Notes: generated by a model not told the origin, from the letters alone. Positions 24,614 to 38,863 are shown, counted from the first letter of the stretch. The stretch is 64,000 nt of DNA from Begonia masoniana (GCA_022432975.1 CM039506.1:19066531-19130530); one strand, 5' to 3'. A program made the numbers and translations.

Positions 24614-25221
24614 TGGCGTCGTCGCTAACCCAGAATCTACAAGTTCGAAGAGGAAATCCTTGACCCGAAATCTATACAGATTCGAACCTTGGAATGAGGA
24701 AGACGCCACAAACGAATATGCCTGTTCGTTTGATAAGTCAGATTTTGAACGCCTCAAGGAGAACCTTGATAAGTTCGGAGTTTCTTCAAGAAACTAAGAG
24801 AAATTCTCTCACTATTAGATAAAACCTGAATCCCTTTTCATTCATCTAAGAATAAATATATAGGCATGAAACACCCCTTCATGCTAGGGTTTTAAGAACA
24901 AAATTACTATCCTGTCCTTGTAACTCTTAATTAAAAATAATGACAACTTATGACTCGACAACGACAAGTACTTTTTAAACCCTAAAAACGACAATCGAAT
25001 TAACTAAATAATTAAAACGACAATGACATAAATATCATCCCAAAACAGCTTGGATTACGAGAACAATCTCTGGTATCTCTGGTTCTTGGTTCCAAATGCA
25101 ATTTCCTTTTTGAGGTAAGATTTGACGGACCAAATTGCTCATTTGCTCCTTGATTTGTTTTGCCTTTGCTCTCGTTATTGGTCCAGCCACTTGTAATGTA
25201 TCCATCTTGAGATTCTCATCA
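24614..25221 (-). repeat. E2 3' LTR
   Basis: About 608 bp. On the minus strand it begins TGATGAGAATC after the polypurine tract and ends GACGACGCCA. It shares with the E1 and E3 LTRs the TGATG start and a general arrangement of short AAGAACC/GTTGG-type phrases, but is much shorter. The last 62 codons of the integrase frame lie inside it and include GPITRAKAK. There is no second LTR in the window. Confidence 0.85.
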
Positions 25222-26035
25222 TTCCCTCCCTCTTGAAAAGGATTTGTCCTCAAATCGAAATCTGCATCAAAAGGACTCAAGTCAGAAACATTAAACGTTG
25301 CACTTACATTGTACTCACCAGGTAAATCAAGCTTGTAGGCATTGTTGTTAATTCGCTCAAGCACTTGGAATGGTCCATCACCACGAGGAAGCAACTTAGA
25401 ACGCCGTTGTGCGGGGAATCTCTCTTTGCGCATATGCAACCAAACCCAATCTCCGGGGTCAAAAATGAGCTGACGCCGACCCTTGTTGGCATTCTTGATG
25501 TATTGATCAGTTCTCCGCTCAATGTTTTGTCGAGCTCGCTCGTGGAGTTGTTTCACGACTTCTGCCTTCTTCTCGCCATCTAAATTCACTTGTTCAGAAA
25601 CAGGTAAAGGTGATAAATCCAATGGGGTTAGCGGATTAAAACCATAAACAATCTCAAATGGTGAAAATTTAGTGGCTGAATGAATTGAACGATTGTAGGC
25701 AAACTCAACATGTGGCAAATATTCCTCCCATGACTTAATGTTTTTGCTAATGATTGCCCTTAACAATGTCGATAAAGTCCTATTCACTACCTCAGTTTGA
25801 CCATCAGTTTGGGGATGACAAGTAGTTGAAAACAAAAGTTTTGTTCCTAATTTCCCCCACAAAGTCTTCCAAAAGTAACTTAAAAACTTAGCATCACGAT
25901 CCGAAACTATTGTTCTCGGCATCCCATGTAACCGTACTATCTCTCGAAAGAACAATTCAGCAACATTAGAGGCATCATCAGTTTTATGACAAGGAATAAA
26001 ATGAGCCATCTTAGAAAAACGATCTACAACCACAA
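25035..26035 (-). pseudogene. E2 integrase core and C-terminal part
   Basis: About 332 residues continuing, in another frame, the integrase begun upstream. It contains the second and third residues of the DDE triad (VSDRDAKF, and the Glu of [13 protein letters not shown]), then the [14 protein letters not shown] and [11 protein letters not shown] blocks of the gypsy integrase C-terminal domain. The tail EGGND reads through the polypurine tract into the LTR and carries GPITRAKAK. No chromodomain aromatic cage was recognised. The split from the upstream part is a one-base loss in a T run (minus strand) at about 26035. A CRM-like lineage is suspected from the read-through arrangement. Confidence 0.88.
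25222..25233 (-). other. E2 polypurine tract
   Basis: Minus strand AGAGGGAGGGAA abutting the LTR start TGATG. It is read in frame as part of Gln-Glu-Gly-Gly-Asn-Asp of the integrase tail, as in E3. Confidence 0.9.
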
Positions 26036-27004
26036 AATCGAATCCTTACCACGCTTAGTCCTAGGTAACCCTAACACAAAGTCCATCGAAATGTCAATCC
26101 AAGGTGAACTAGGAATAGGCAGAGGTGTGTAAAGCCCGTTCGGTTGTACTCTCGATTTAGCTTGCTTACACGTAAGACACCTACCAACTATCCTCTCAAC
26201 ATCTCGTTTAATGTGGGGCCAATAGAAATGTTCTTGTAGAATTCCTAGAGTTTTTGCTACCCCAAAATGCCCCATCAACCCTCCCCCATGGGATTCCCTA
26301 ATCAATAAATCACGCAAAGAACAGTTGGGAACACACAATTTACCTTCCCTAAATAGGTACTCGTCATGCCTAAAGAACTTCCCAAACCCAGATTTATCAC
26401 ACAACCTATAACTCTCTCCAAAATCAACATCATCAATGTAAAGCTGCTTGATATGTTCGAATCCAAGTAATTTAGCATCTAAGATTGATATTAAAACATA
26501 CCTGCAAGAAAGTGCATCAGCAACCACATTCTCCTTACCTTTCTTGTACTGGATGACGTATGGGAATGGCTCCAAGAATTCAGACCAGTGACCATGGCGT
26601 TTATTCAGCTTGTGTTGGCTCTTGAAATGCTTCAAGGTTTCATGATCGGTGCGGATCACGAACTCCTTTGGCATAAGGTAGTGTTGCCACGTCTCGAGGG
26701 CACGAACTACGGCATAGAGCTCTTTGTCGTACGTCGGGTAGTTGAGCGTTGCACCGCTTAACTTCTCACTGAAGTATGCAATTGGTCTTCGTTCCTGCAT
26801 TAAAACAGCTCCAATCCCTACACCTGAAGCATCACACTCAACCTCAAACATTTTATCAAAGTTGGGTAAAGCAAGTAAAGGGGCATGCGAAAGTTCATAT
26901 TTCAGAATCTTAAATGCCTCCTCTTGTGCCTCGCCCCACTTGAATGGAACATTATTCTTCATCACATCGGTGAGCGGTGCGGCCACGGTGCTAAAGTCCT
27001 TCAC
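26036..27004 (-). pseudogene. E2 RNase H and integrase N-terminal part
   Basis: About 320 residues of Pol. First comes the RT-RNase H connector ([13 protein letters not shown]), then RNase H with [25 protein letters not shown] and the DALS box (here followed by Cys-Arg-Tyr), then the integrase HHCC finger ([21 protein letters not shown]) and the first catalytic Asp in [11 protein letters not shown]. The frame then slips at about 26035 and ends in a false stop at 26024. No ATG begins this piece; it is an internal part of a polyprotein. Confidence 0.88.
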
Positions 27005-27126
27005 GAATCGCCTGTAGAAGCTAGCAAGTCCATGAAAACTTCGTACAGTCGTCGGAGTTGGCCATTCTTGAATTGCAGAAACTTCTCAAGGCAACCTGGA
27101 TTTCCTGCGCTGAACAATAAAACCAA

Positions 27127-28345
<1,219 letters not shown>

Positions 28346-28639
28346 TCCACTCTTAAGTGTGCTTTTGGGAGGAGTAAGGGACTTGATATTATATCATTTG
28401 GTATCAGAGCCTCACTTCTGTGGACCGGTTAGCAGCCACATCAGCAGACGCCGATTGCGGCAGCCATCCTACGGGGGTCACGGTCAGATCGCCGACTGAG
28501 GCAGTCGCCCTTAAAGGGTGAAGGGATGATGTGATATCACATGGAAACAGAGAGTTGCCTGGCTCAGTAATTATATTGAGTCCAAACCTCCACTCTTAAG
28601 TGCGCTTTTGGGAGGAGTAAGGGACTCGATATCATATCA
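28346..28639 (+). mobile_element. TRIM-like miniature LTR element, 5' LTR truncated
   Basis: A complete 108-bp LTR at 28532-28639 (TGATATCAC...CATATCA) has its last 51 bp repeated at 28346-28396, so two LTRs with a truncated left one are inferred. Two bases after the left LTR end is TGGTATCAGAGC (28399-28410), an initiator-Met primer site. Just before the right LTR is a purine-rich AAAGGGTGAAGGGATGATG. The interior is about 120 bp and codes for nothing. Size, primer site and layout fit TRIM elements. No target duplication was found: the left end is fused to RT sequence and the right end resumes satellite at ACAGTTAACC. Confidence 0.68.
28399..28410 (+). promoter_or_regulatory. TRIM-like primer-binding site
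   Basis: TGGTATCAGAGC on the plus strand, matching initiator Met tRNA, two bases after an LTR end ATATCA. The same word occurs in the first direct-repeat copy near 27418. Its plus orientation is opposite to E1 to E3. Confidence 0.75.
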
Positions 28640-31600
28640 ACAGTTAACCTCATTAGCTTGATACGTTAAGTTATTTTGGAACAAATAGATTGAAGTTAAG
28701 GTTCTTTTACTTCATCAAACGCATTACTAAGTCATAATTACGAGTCCATAAAGCTTATTGGGTCCTTAATACACTTCGTTCTCATCACTTCGAGTTAAAG
28801 CCTTGAAGGTGAAATGGATAACTTCGGTTGTAACAACAAGTCATGTAACAGTCAACCTCATTAGCTTGATACGTTCAGTTCTTTTGGAACAAATCGATTG
28901 AAGTGAAGGTTCTTTTACTTCATCAAACGCATTACTAAGTCCTAATTACGCGTCCATGAAGCTTATTGGGTCCTTAATACACTTCGTTCTCATCACTTCA
29001 AGTTAAACCTTGAAGGTGAAATGGATAACTTCGGTTGTAACAACAAGTCACGTAACAGTCAACCTCATTTGCTTGATACGTTCAGTTCTTTTGGAACAAA
29101 TCGATTGAAGTGAAGGTTCTTATACTTCATCAAACGCATTACTAAGTCCTAATTACGCGTCCATGAAGCTTATTGGGTCCTCAATACACTTCGTTCTCAT
29201 CACTTCAAGTTAAACCTTGAAGGTGAAATGGATAACTTCGGTTGTAACAACAAGTCATGTAACAGTCAACCTCATTTGCTTGATACGTTCAGTTCTTTTG
29301 GAACAAATCGATTGAAGTGAAGGTTCTTTTACTTCATCAAACGCATTACTAAGTCCTAATTACGCGTCCATGAAGCTTATTGGGTCCTCAATACACTTCG
29401 TTCTCATCACTTCAAGTTAAACCTTGAAGGTGAAATGGATAACTTCGGTTGTAACAACAAGTCATGTAACAGTCAACCTCATTTGCTTGATACGTTCAGT
29501 TCTTTTGGAACAAATCGATTGAAGTGAAGGTTCTTTTACTTCATCAAACGCATTACTAAGTCCTAATTACGCGTCCATGAAGCTTATTGGGTCCTCAATA
29601 CACTTCGTTCTCATCACTTCAAGTTAAACCTTGAAGGTGAAATGGATAACTTCGGTTGTAACAACAAGTCATGTAACAGTCAACCTCATTTGCTTGATAC
29701 GTTCAGTTCTTTTGGAACAAATCGATTGAAGTGAAGGTTCTTTTACTTCATCAAACGCATTACTAAGTCCTAATTACGCGTCCATGAAGCTTATTGGGTC
29801 CTCAATACACTTCGTTCTCATCACTTCAAGTTAAACCTTGAAGGTGAAATGGATAACTTCGGTTGTAACAACAAGTCATGTAACAGTCAACCTCATTTGC
29901 TTGATACGTTCGGTTCTTTTGGAACAAATCGATTGAAGTGAAGGTTCTTATACTTCATCAAACGCATTACTAAGTCCTAATTACGTGTCCATGAAGCTTA
30001 TTGGGTCCTCAATACACTTCGTTCTCATCACTTCAAGTTAAACCTTGAAGGTGAAATGGATAACTTCGGTTGTAACAACAAGTCATGTAACAGTCAACCT
30101 CATTTGCTTGATACGTTCAGTTCTTTTGGAACAAATCGATTGAAGTGAAGGTTCTTATACTTCATCAAACGCATTACTAAGTCCTAATTACGCGTCCATG
30201 AAGCTTATTGGGTCCTCAATACACTTCGTTCTCATCACTTCAAGTTAAAGCCTTGAAGGTGAAATGGATAACTTCGGTTGTAACAACAAGTCATGTAACA
30301 GTCAACCTCATTTGCTTGATACGTTCAGTTCTTTTGGAACAAATCGATTGAAGTGAAGGTTCTTATACTTCATCAAACGCATTACTAAGTCCTAATTACG
30401 CGTCCATGAAGCTTATTGGGTCCTCAATACACTTCGTTCTCATCACTTCAAGTTAAAGCCTTGAAGGTGAAATGGATAACTTCGGTTGTAACAACAAGTC
30501 ATGTAACAGTCAACCTCATTTGCTTGATACGTTCGGTTCTTTTGGAACAAATCGATTGAAGTGAAGGTTCTTATACTTCATCAAACGCATTACTAAGTCC
30601 TAATTACGCGTCCATGAAGCTTATTGGGTCCTCAATACACTTCGTTCTCATCACTTCAAGTTAAAGCCTTGAAGGTGAAATGGATAACTTCGGTTGTAAC
30701 AACAAGTCATGTAACAGTCAACCTCATTTGCTTGATACGTTCGGTTCTTTTGGAACAAATCGATTGAAGTGAAGGTTCTTATACTTCATCAAACGCATTA
30801 CTAAGTCCTAATTACGCGTCCATGAAGCTTATTGGGTCCTCAATACACTTCGTTCTCATCACTTCAAGTTAAAGCCTTGAAGGTGAAATGGATAACTTCG
30901 GTTGTAACAACAAGTCATGTAACAGTCAACCTCATTAGCTTGATACGTTCAGTTCTTTTGGAACAAATCGATTGAAGTGAAGGTTCTTTTACTTCATCAA
31001 ACGCATTACTAAGTCCTAATTACGCGTCCATGAAGCTTATTGGGTCCTCAATACACTTCGTTCTCATCACTTCAAGTTAAAGCCTTGAAGGTGAAATGGA
31101 TAACTTCGGTTGTAACAACAAGTCATGTAACAGTCAACCTCATTTGCTTGATACGTTCAGTTCTTTTGGAACAAATCGATTGAAGTGAAGGTTCTTATAC
31201 TTCATCAAACGCATTACTAAGTCCTAATTACGCGTCCATGAAGCTTATTGGGTCCTCAATACACTTCGTTCTCATCACTTCAAGTTAAAACCTTGAAGGT
31301 GAAATGGATAACTTCGGTTGTAACAACAAGTCATGTAACAGTCAACCTCATTAGCTTGATACGTTCAGTTCTTTTGGAACAAATCGATTGAAGTGAAGGT
31401 TCTTTTACTTCATCAAACGCATTACTAAGTCCTAATTACGCGTCCATGAAGCTTATTGGGTCCTCAATACACTTCGTTCTCATCACTTCAAGTTAAAACC
31501 TTGAAGGTGAAATGGATAACTTCGGTTGTAACAACAAGTCATGTAACAGTCAACCTCATTAGCTTGATACGTTCAGTTCTTTTGGAACAAATCGATTGAA

Positions 31601-33414
31601 GTGAAGGTTCTTTTACTTCATCAAACGCATTACTAAGTCCTAATTACGCGTCCATGAAGCTTATTGGGTCCTCAATACACTTCGTTCTCATCACTTCAAG
31701 TTAAAACCTTGAAGGTGAAATGGATAACTTCGGTTGTAACAACAAGTCATGTAACAGTCAACCTCATTAGCTTGATACGTTCAGTTCTTTTGGAACAAAT
31801 CGATTGAAGTGAAGGTTCTTTTACTTCATCAAACGCATTACTAAGTCCTAATTACGCGTCCATGAAGCTTATTGGGTCCTCAATACACTTCGTTCTCATC
31901 ACTTCAAGTTAAAGCCTTGAAGGTGAAATGGATAACTTCGGTTGTAACAACAAGTCATGTAACAGTCAACCTCATTTGCTTGATACGTTCGGTTCTTTTG
32001 GAACAAATCGATTGAAGTGAAGGTTCTTTTACTTCATCAAATGCCTGTACTAAGTCCTAATTACGCGGTCCATTGAAGCTTATTGGGTCCTTAATACCAT
32101 TTCGTTCTCATCACTTCAAGTTAACGACTTGAAGGTGAAATGGATAAATTCGGTTGGTAACAACAAGTCATGTAACAGTTCAACCTCATTAGCTTGAGAC
32201 GTTTCAGGTGTTTTGGAACAAATCGATAGAAGTGAAGGTTCTTTTACTTCTAACGCATTACTAAGTTCTAATTACATGTCCATGAAGCGTATTAGGTCCT
32301 CAATACACTTCGTTTCCTCACTTCGAGTTTTAAAGCCTTGCAGTTGAATGGATACCTTCAGGTTGTGAACAACAATGTCACGTAACAGTTACCTCATTAG
32401 CTTGATACGTTCCGTTTTTCTGGAACAAATCGATTGAACTGGTGAAGGTTCTTTAACTTCATCAAACGCAATTCTTTAATACTTAATGCGCGTCCATGAA
32501 GCTTATTGGGTTCCTCAAACACTGCGTTTCTCATCACTTCAAGTTAAAGACTTGAAGTTAAAGGTAACTTCGGTTTGTAACAAAAGTCAATTAACAGTCA
32601 ACCTTATTAGCTGGATACGTTCAGTTCTTTTGGTAACAAAAAATCGATAGAAGGTTAAGGTTCTTTTACTTCATCAAACGCATTACTAAGTTCTAATAAA
32701 TGTCCAGAAGCTATAGGTACTCAATACACTCGTTCATCACTGAGTTAAAGCCTTGAATTGGAATGGATACATTCGTTGTAACAACAAGTCAAGTACAGTT
32801 AACCTCATTAGATTGATACGTTCAGTGTTCTGGAAACAAATCGATGAAGTAAGGTTCTTCAACTTCACAAACGCTTACTAATACTAATTGCGGCATGAAG
32901 CTTGGCCTCAATCCACTGCGTTTCATCACTTCGAAGGTTAAAGCCTTGAAGGTGAAATGGATAACTTGGTTTGTAAACAACAAGTCAGTACAGTTAACCT
33001 TAATAGCTTTATACGCAAAACCCAACGGTCAGTCTTTTGGAACAAATCGATTGAAGTAAAGGTTCTTTTACTTCATCAAACGTATTACTAAGTTCTAATT
33101 ACGCGTCCATGAAGCTTATTGAATCCTCAATAAACTTCGTTCTCATCACTTCAACTTAAAGACTTGAAGGTGAAATGGAAAACTTCGGTTGTAACAAGAA
33201 ATCATCTAAAAGTCAACCTCATTAGCTTGATACGTTCAGTTCTTTTGGAACAAATCGATTGAAGTGAATGTTCTTTTACTTCATCAAACGCATTACTAAG
33301 GCCTAATTACGTGTCCATGATGCTTATTGGGTCCTTAATACACTTCGTTCTCATCACTTCAACTTAAAGCCTTGAAGGTAAAATGGATAACTTCGGTTGT
33401 AACAACAAGCCATG
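28640..33414 (+). repeat. 208-bp satellite array, block 4
   Basis: About 23 monomers. From 28.8 to 32.0 kb they are very homogeneous; many are 207 bp because GTTAAAGCC has become GTTAAACC (AAGCTT at 29166, 29373, 29580). Many carry CATTTGCTTGAT and CTTATACTTC, which are features shared with subfamily B on an otherwise A background. From 32.04 to 33.03 kb the copies are full of small indels. The last two monomers (33.03-33.41 kb) match 43.74-44.12 kb closely, variants included. The array stops in AAGCCATG at E3. Confidence 0.96.
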
Positions 33415-34277
33415 TGATATGAACCTAAGATATTAGAGATCTTAGACCCAACACGCAATACGGAATTCAAAGGGAATAATGCCTTTATTGATTCGAAAGA
33501 ATAAGAAGAAGGAACTTGACCCCAATCGATAGATAGCGATGGAACCAAAGTTATCAGAAAAGTAGCTAGACCCGAACCAAACTCGTTGGTTGAACCTAAG
33601 CTATCAAGTTCGATCTTTTCAAGAATACACTTGAAGAAGATCAAGTTCTAATCCAAGAACTCAAGAAGAGAATTATAAGGATCTCACCTCAAAGCAAAAG
33701 CTTAATAAAAATCAATTCATTCAAAAGTCCCTAAAATCTATTACAAGCCTCCCTTAAATAGGCAAAGGGATAAAACTAATAAGGTAATAACATAATTAGA
33801 AATAATCAAAATATCCTAATTAGACAATAGGAAAGTTTCCAAAAATAAGAGAAGGAAAATTGGAAAGTGGTGCAAGTGGATGGTGGCCGCGGAACTTAGG
33901 TTTAAGTAACGTGAGTCTCGAGTTTAATTCAGATTGTGGGCCTAGCCCAATGGTGTGGCACTTGTAAGAACTTTGAAGTTAAAAACTCTTGGGCTAGAGT
34001 AGTGCCATGTTGGGTGACCATGTGGGAAGTCTTTATTTTTGAGACTTCGTTTTGGGCTTCTTTTCCAGTCCTTGCTTCTTCATCAACACTTAGTAATATT
34101 ATTGCTCGTTGCACATTTTGTGATGATTCCTTTTCTTGGATGTCTTTGATTAAAATTTGTAGTCTTTTGTTTATTTTCTTCGTTCTTGATCTCGTCATTG
34201 GTCCTCCTATATTCATCAATGGATCTTGGCTCCCTATTGCTTCTTGATTGTCCTTAGTTGCTCCTTTGACTACATCA
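33415..34277 (-). repeat. E3 3' LTR
   Basis: 863 bp, minus strand TGATGTAGTC... to ...GGTTCATATCA. The end nearest 33415 is recognisably related to the E1 LTR (AACCTAAGATATT versus AACCTCGGATCG, followed by similar AAGGAAC, GACCC and AACTCGTTGGT phrases). The terminal part of the pol frame (33929-34277) lies in it. Confidence 0.88.
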
Positions 34278-34560
34278 TTCCCTCCCTCTTCGAAAAGATT
34301 CGTCCTCGAATCTGCATCAAACAAAGATAAGTCACTAACATTAAAAGTAGCGCTTACATTACCATATTCGCTCGGTAAGTCAATCTTATAAGCATTGTCA
34401 TTGATGCGTTCCAACACTTGGAAGGGACCGTCTCCTCGCGGTTGTAATTTATTCTTTCTCCGCTCCGCAAATCTCTCCTTTCGTAGATGCACCCAAACCC
34501 AATCTCCGGGTTCAAAAATGATTTCTTTTCTACTCTTGTTGGCTTGTCGCGCATAGTGCT
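33929..34560 (-). pseudogene. E3 integrase C-terminal end, frameshifted from main pol
   Basis: The correct continuation of integrase after a one-base loss at about 34560. It holds the GDWVW, LRKERF and [11 protein letters not shown] blocks, then a [10 protein letters not shown] segment, EGGND over the polypurine tract, and GPMTRSRTKK inside the LTR, ending at 33929. Apart from this one shift the reading is clean, which suggests either a recent mutation or a consensus error. Confidence 0.87.
34278..34289 (-). other. E3 polypurine tract
   Basis: Minus strand AGAGGGAGGGAA, identical to E2, abutting the LTR start TGATG. It is read as codons in Glu-Glu-Gly-Gly-Asn-Asp. Confidence 0.9.
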
Positions 34561-37500
34561 CGTTCTTTGTATAATGTTTTCTCGAACCTTCGAGTGTAAT
34601 TCTCTTACGAATTCAGCCTTTCTTTTTCCATTTAAATCAACCAATTCATTAGAAGGTAACGGTAATAAATCAAGCGGTGTAAGAGGGTTAAAGCCATACA
34701 CAATTTCAAATGGTGAGTAAGAAGTAGTAGAATGAACAACTCTATTGTAAGCGAACTCAACATGTGGCAAGCAATTTTCCCATTGTTTTAAATTCTTAGA
34801 AATTATTGCTCTCAACAAAGTAGATAAAGTTCGATTCACTACCTCGGTTTGTCCATCCGTTTGGGGGTGTGCCACGGTGGAAAACAACAATTTTGTACCT
34901 AGCTTATTCCATAAGGTTCTCCAAAAGTGACTTAGAAACTTCACATCCCTATCACTAACAATTGTTCTAGGTAATCCATGTAAACGCACAATTTCTTTAA
35001 AAAATAAATCCGCTATATGTGTAGCATCATTAGTTTTAGAACATGCTATAAAATGTGCCATTTTACTAAATCGATCCACAACCACAAAAATACTATCCTT
35101 ACCTCCTTGTGTTCTTGGTAAACCTAACACAAAGTCCATGGAAATATCCGTCCAAGGGTGCTCGGGCACGGGTAAAGGACTATACAATCCATATGGTTTG
35201 ATCTTTGACTTTGCCTTCCTACATTCAATGCATCTTTCACAAATAGTTATAACATCATGCTTCATTTTTGGCCAAAAGAAATGTTCTATCAAGACATTCA
35301 AAGTTTTGTCAATTCCAAAGTGTCCCATTAATCCTCCACCATGTGTTTCTCTAACAAGCAATTCACGTAATGAGCATTTAGGTATACAAAGTTTATCCTT
35401 TCGAAATAAATACCCATCATGTCTATAATAATCAGCACATGCAATTTTCTCACAATCTCTCCATACATGACAAAAATCTATATCTGATTCATACAAATCC
35501 TTAATAAATTCAAATCCTAACAATTTAGATTGTAGAGAAGTGATTAAAACGTACCTCCTTGACAACGCATCAGCGACTACGTTGTCTTTACCTTTTTTGT
35601 AATGGATGACATATGGAAAGGTCTCGATGAATTCCATCCACTTGGCGTGCCTCTTGTGCAATTTACCTTGTGACTTTAGGTGCTTCAAACTCTCGTGATC
35701 GGAATGAATAATAAACTCCTTGGGCCACAAGTAGTGTTGCCATGTTTGTAACGTCCTTACCAAAGCATAGAGTTCCTTGTCATATGTTGGATAATTTAAT
35801 GCCGCTCCACTAAGCTTTTCACTGAAGTAAGCAATCGGCTTCATTTCCTGCATCAAAACACCTCCAATTCCCTTTCCCGACGCGTCACATTCGATTTCAA
35901 ATGTTTTATCAAAATTTGGTAAAACTAGAAGGGGAGCATTAGTTAGTTTCTCTTTTAACAAATTAAACGCTTTGTCATGTACTTCGGTCCAGTTAAATGC
36001 AATATTCTTTTTAACTAACTCATTCATAGGTGCCGCAATAGTGCTAAAGTCTCTTACAAATCTCCTATAAAAGCTAGCCAAGCCATGAAAGCTACGTACC
36101 TCATTTGCATTCTTTGGTGTGGGCCATTCCTTGATTGCTCTTATCTTTTCCTCATCTACGGATACCCCCTTTGAGCTAACTACAAAACCAAGGAAAACTA
36201 CCGATTCCATGCAAAAGGTACACTTTTTAAGATTAGCATACAATAGATTCGATTTTAACACACTAAATACAGATCTCAAATGCTTAACATGTTCGTCAAG
36301 TGACTTACTATACACCAAAATATCATCAAAGTAGACCACAACAAATTTTCCAATAAATTGCCTTAAAACATGATTCATCAATCTCATAAACGTGCTCGGT
36401 GCATTAGATAGTCCAAACGGCATAACCAACCATTCATAAAGACCATATTTTGTTTTAAAAGCTGTTTTCCATTCATCTCCTTGTTTCATGCGAATTTGAT
36501 AATATCCATTCTTTAAATCAATTTTGGAAAACATACATGCACCATACAGTTCATCAAGCATATCATCAAGACGAGGAATAGGGTGTCGATACTTTACCGT
36601 AATTTTATTTACCGCTCGACAATCGACGCACATTCTCCAAGTGCCGTCCTTTTTTGGAACCAAAATAACCGGAACCGAGCATGGGCTAAGACTCTCCTTC
36701 ACTAGGCCTTTCTCTACCAACTCATCTACTTGCCTTTGAATTTCCTTGGTTTCCTCTGGATTTGCTCGGTATGCGGGTCGGTTTGGGATCGTCGCTCCGG
36801 GGATGAAATCGATTTGATGCTCGATTCCCCTAAGTGGGGGAACTCCTTTAGGTAATTCCTCTGGAAATATGTCTTCAAATTCCTGCAAAAGAGAGGTAAC
36901 ACTTATGGGAAGAGAATTTGTTAGTTCGTTAGTGGAAAAATAAACATCTTTGTAGAGTAACAAAATCATCTCCTCACCTTTCCTCACAAGTCCACTCTTT
37001 TTTCTCTCTTCTCCCTCGTTTCTTTTCCCTTCCTCCAATTTCTTTTCTTCCTCTTTGTCTTTTTTGCTCTCTTTATTTATGACTTTTCTCTCATCGGCTT
37101 TTTTGTCTCCTCTTTCTTTTTCGCCTTTTTTCTTCTCTTCTTTCATGCTTGAATTTTCGACTACGCCATTTTTGTCATTTTGGATCTCTTTGGCAATCCT
37201 CTCTTGATCCAAGCTTGCTTCCCACGGTGGTAATGGTTTTAGTATTACCAACCTCCCATTTTGAGTAAGCGAATACTCATTTTTGTAGCCGTTATGCTTA
37301 ACCGTTCTATCATATTGCCATGGTCTCCCCAATAGGATGTGAGTTGCTTGCATTGGCACTACGTCACACAAAATCTCATCTTTGTACTTTCCGATTGATA
37401 ATGTGATGTTTACTTGTCTTGTTACCTTAATTTCGCCACAATCGCTCAACCATTGCAATTTGTACGGCTTTGGGTGTCGCTTGGTTTGCAAATTTAACTT

Positions 37501-37776
37501 TTGGACCAATAATGTACTAGCCACGTTTGTGCAACTTCCGCTATCGATGATCATGCTACATACCTTGTTGTTGACATGACACCTAGTATGAAAGATGTTT
37601 TCCCTTTGGGCTTTGTCGTCGTCCTCCTTAATTTGTACACTTAAGGCTCTCCTTGTGACTAATAAATCTCCTTTGACCGGTTCCTCCACGTCTACGTCAC
37701 TACAATCTTCGAGTGATGGCATCTCGTTATCGCTTGAACTCACACTTTCTATATCACCATTCTCTAAAAAGACCAT
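34561..37776 (-). pseudogene. E3 Pol: protease, reverse transcriptase, RNase H, integrase
   Basis: About 1072 good residues counted from an internal Met at 37776. Protease: [11 protein letters not shown] with catalytic Asp at about 78. A Lys/Glu-rich linker follows at about 200-270. RT: about 310-560, with [13 protein letters not shown] (Asp 420) and YFDDILVYS (482-490). RNase H: about 625-745, from [11 protein letters not shown] to DALSRRYV. Integrase: HHCC finger about 811-852, then Asp 881 (SMDFVLGLP), Asp 942 (VSDRDVKF) and Glu 978 ([10 protein letters not shown]), which gives 35 residues between the last two as in DD35E enzymes. All catalytic residues are present. The frame is lost at about 34560; the following 68 residues to a stop at 34354 are out of frame. 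Gag lies upstream in the same frame without a stop, so this was one Gag-Pol polyprotein. Confidence 0.92.
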
Positions 37777-38262
37777 TGCACGCTTATTGGGACAATTTGA
37801 TGCAATGTGCCCAATTCCTTGGCATCGATAACACTTGACTTCTCTAGTCCGAGTTAGTGTTGGAACCTCGCTCTTTCCTTTAGGTGGGTTGAAGTTATTA
37901 GCGACGATTTTTCCTTTGTGGTCCTCCCTCGGGTTTGGCTTCTCTCCTTTCCAATTTGGTTTCCACGAACTATTTGACGCTGTGTTTACCTTTGCACTTT
38001 TCTTGGCATTTAGTTGTCGTTCGATTTTGATCGCCTTGTGTAGTAATTCCTCATGTCCAAATAGTGTTGTAAATCTACTATGTCGGCAATTTCTCGATTA
38101 AGTCTCCTCACAAACCTTGCCATTGGGCTTCTCCATCCTCGTTAACATCGGCCTTTATCATGGCCATATCACATTTCTTTATAATACTCCTCACACTTTT
38201 ACTCTTGAGTAAGACCTTGAAGTTCAGACACAAATCCCTTAGTAATTGATGGGAAAGATACC
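37777..38262 (-). pseudogene. E3 Gag C-terminal part with CCHC knuckle
   Basis: The frame of Pol continues upstream into Gag. The codons at 37833-37789 encode a zinc knuckle CX2CX4HX4C (Cys-Tyr-Arg-Cys, His, Cys). Further upstream are stretches homologous to E1 Gag ([21 protein letters not shown]), but small indels at about 38052 and several between 38120 and 38220 shift the frame. The Gag N-terminus is missing: homology stops where the T-rich tract begins. Clustered indels next to a homopolymer favour poor consensus quality here. Confidence 0.82.
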
Positions 38263-38284
38263 TTTTTTTTTTTTGAATTTTCGG

Positions 38285-38363
<79 letters not shown>

Positions 38364-38372
38364 AATTTTCGG

Positions 38373-38678
<306 letters not shown>

Positions 38679-38687
38679 AATTTTCGG

Positions 38688-38863
<176 letters not shown>

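Larger units (their letters stand above)
33415..38262 (-). mobile_element. E3: near-complete autonomous-type Ty3/gypsy element, 5' end lost
   Basis: A minus-strand element with a 3' LTR (33415-34277), polypurine tract, full protease-RT-RNaseH-integrase and the C-terminal half of Gag. Gag is cut at about 38262, where an A5 lysine codon run merges into a long A/T homopolymer region. No 5' LTR or primer site is visible. The left satellite flank is CCATG (33410-33414); no matching right duplication is found at 40.42 kb. Its proteins align with the E1 remnants through both Gag and Pol, so the two are related families and E3-like copies may serve E1. Confidence 0.9.
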
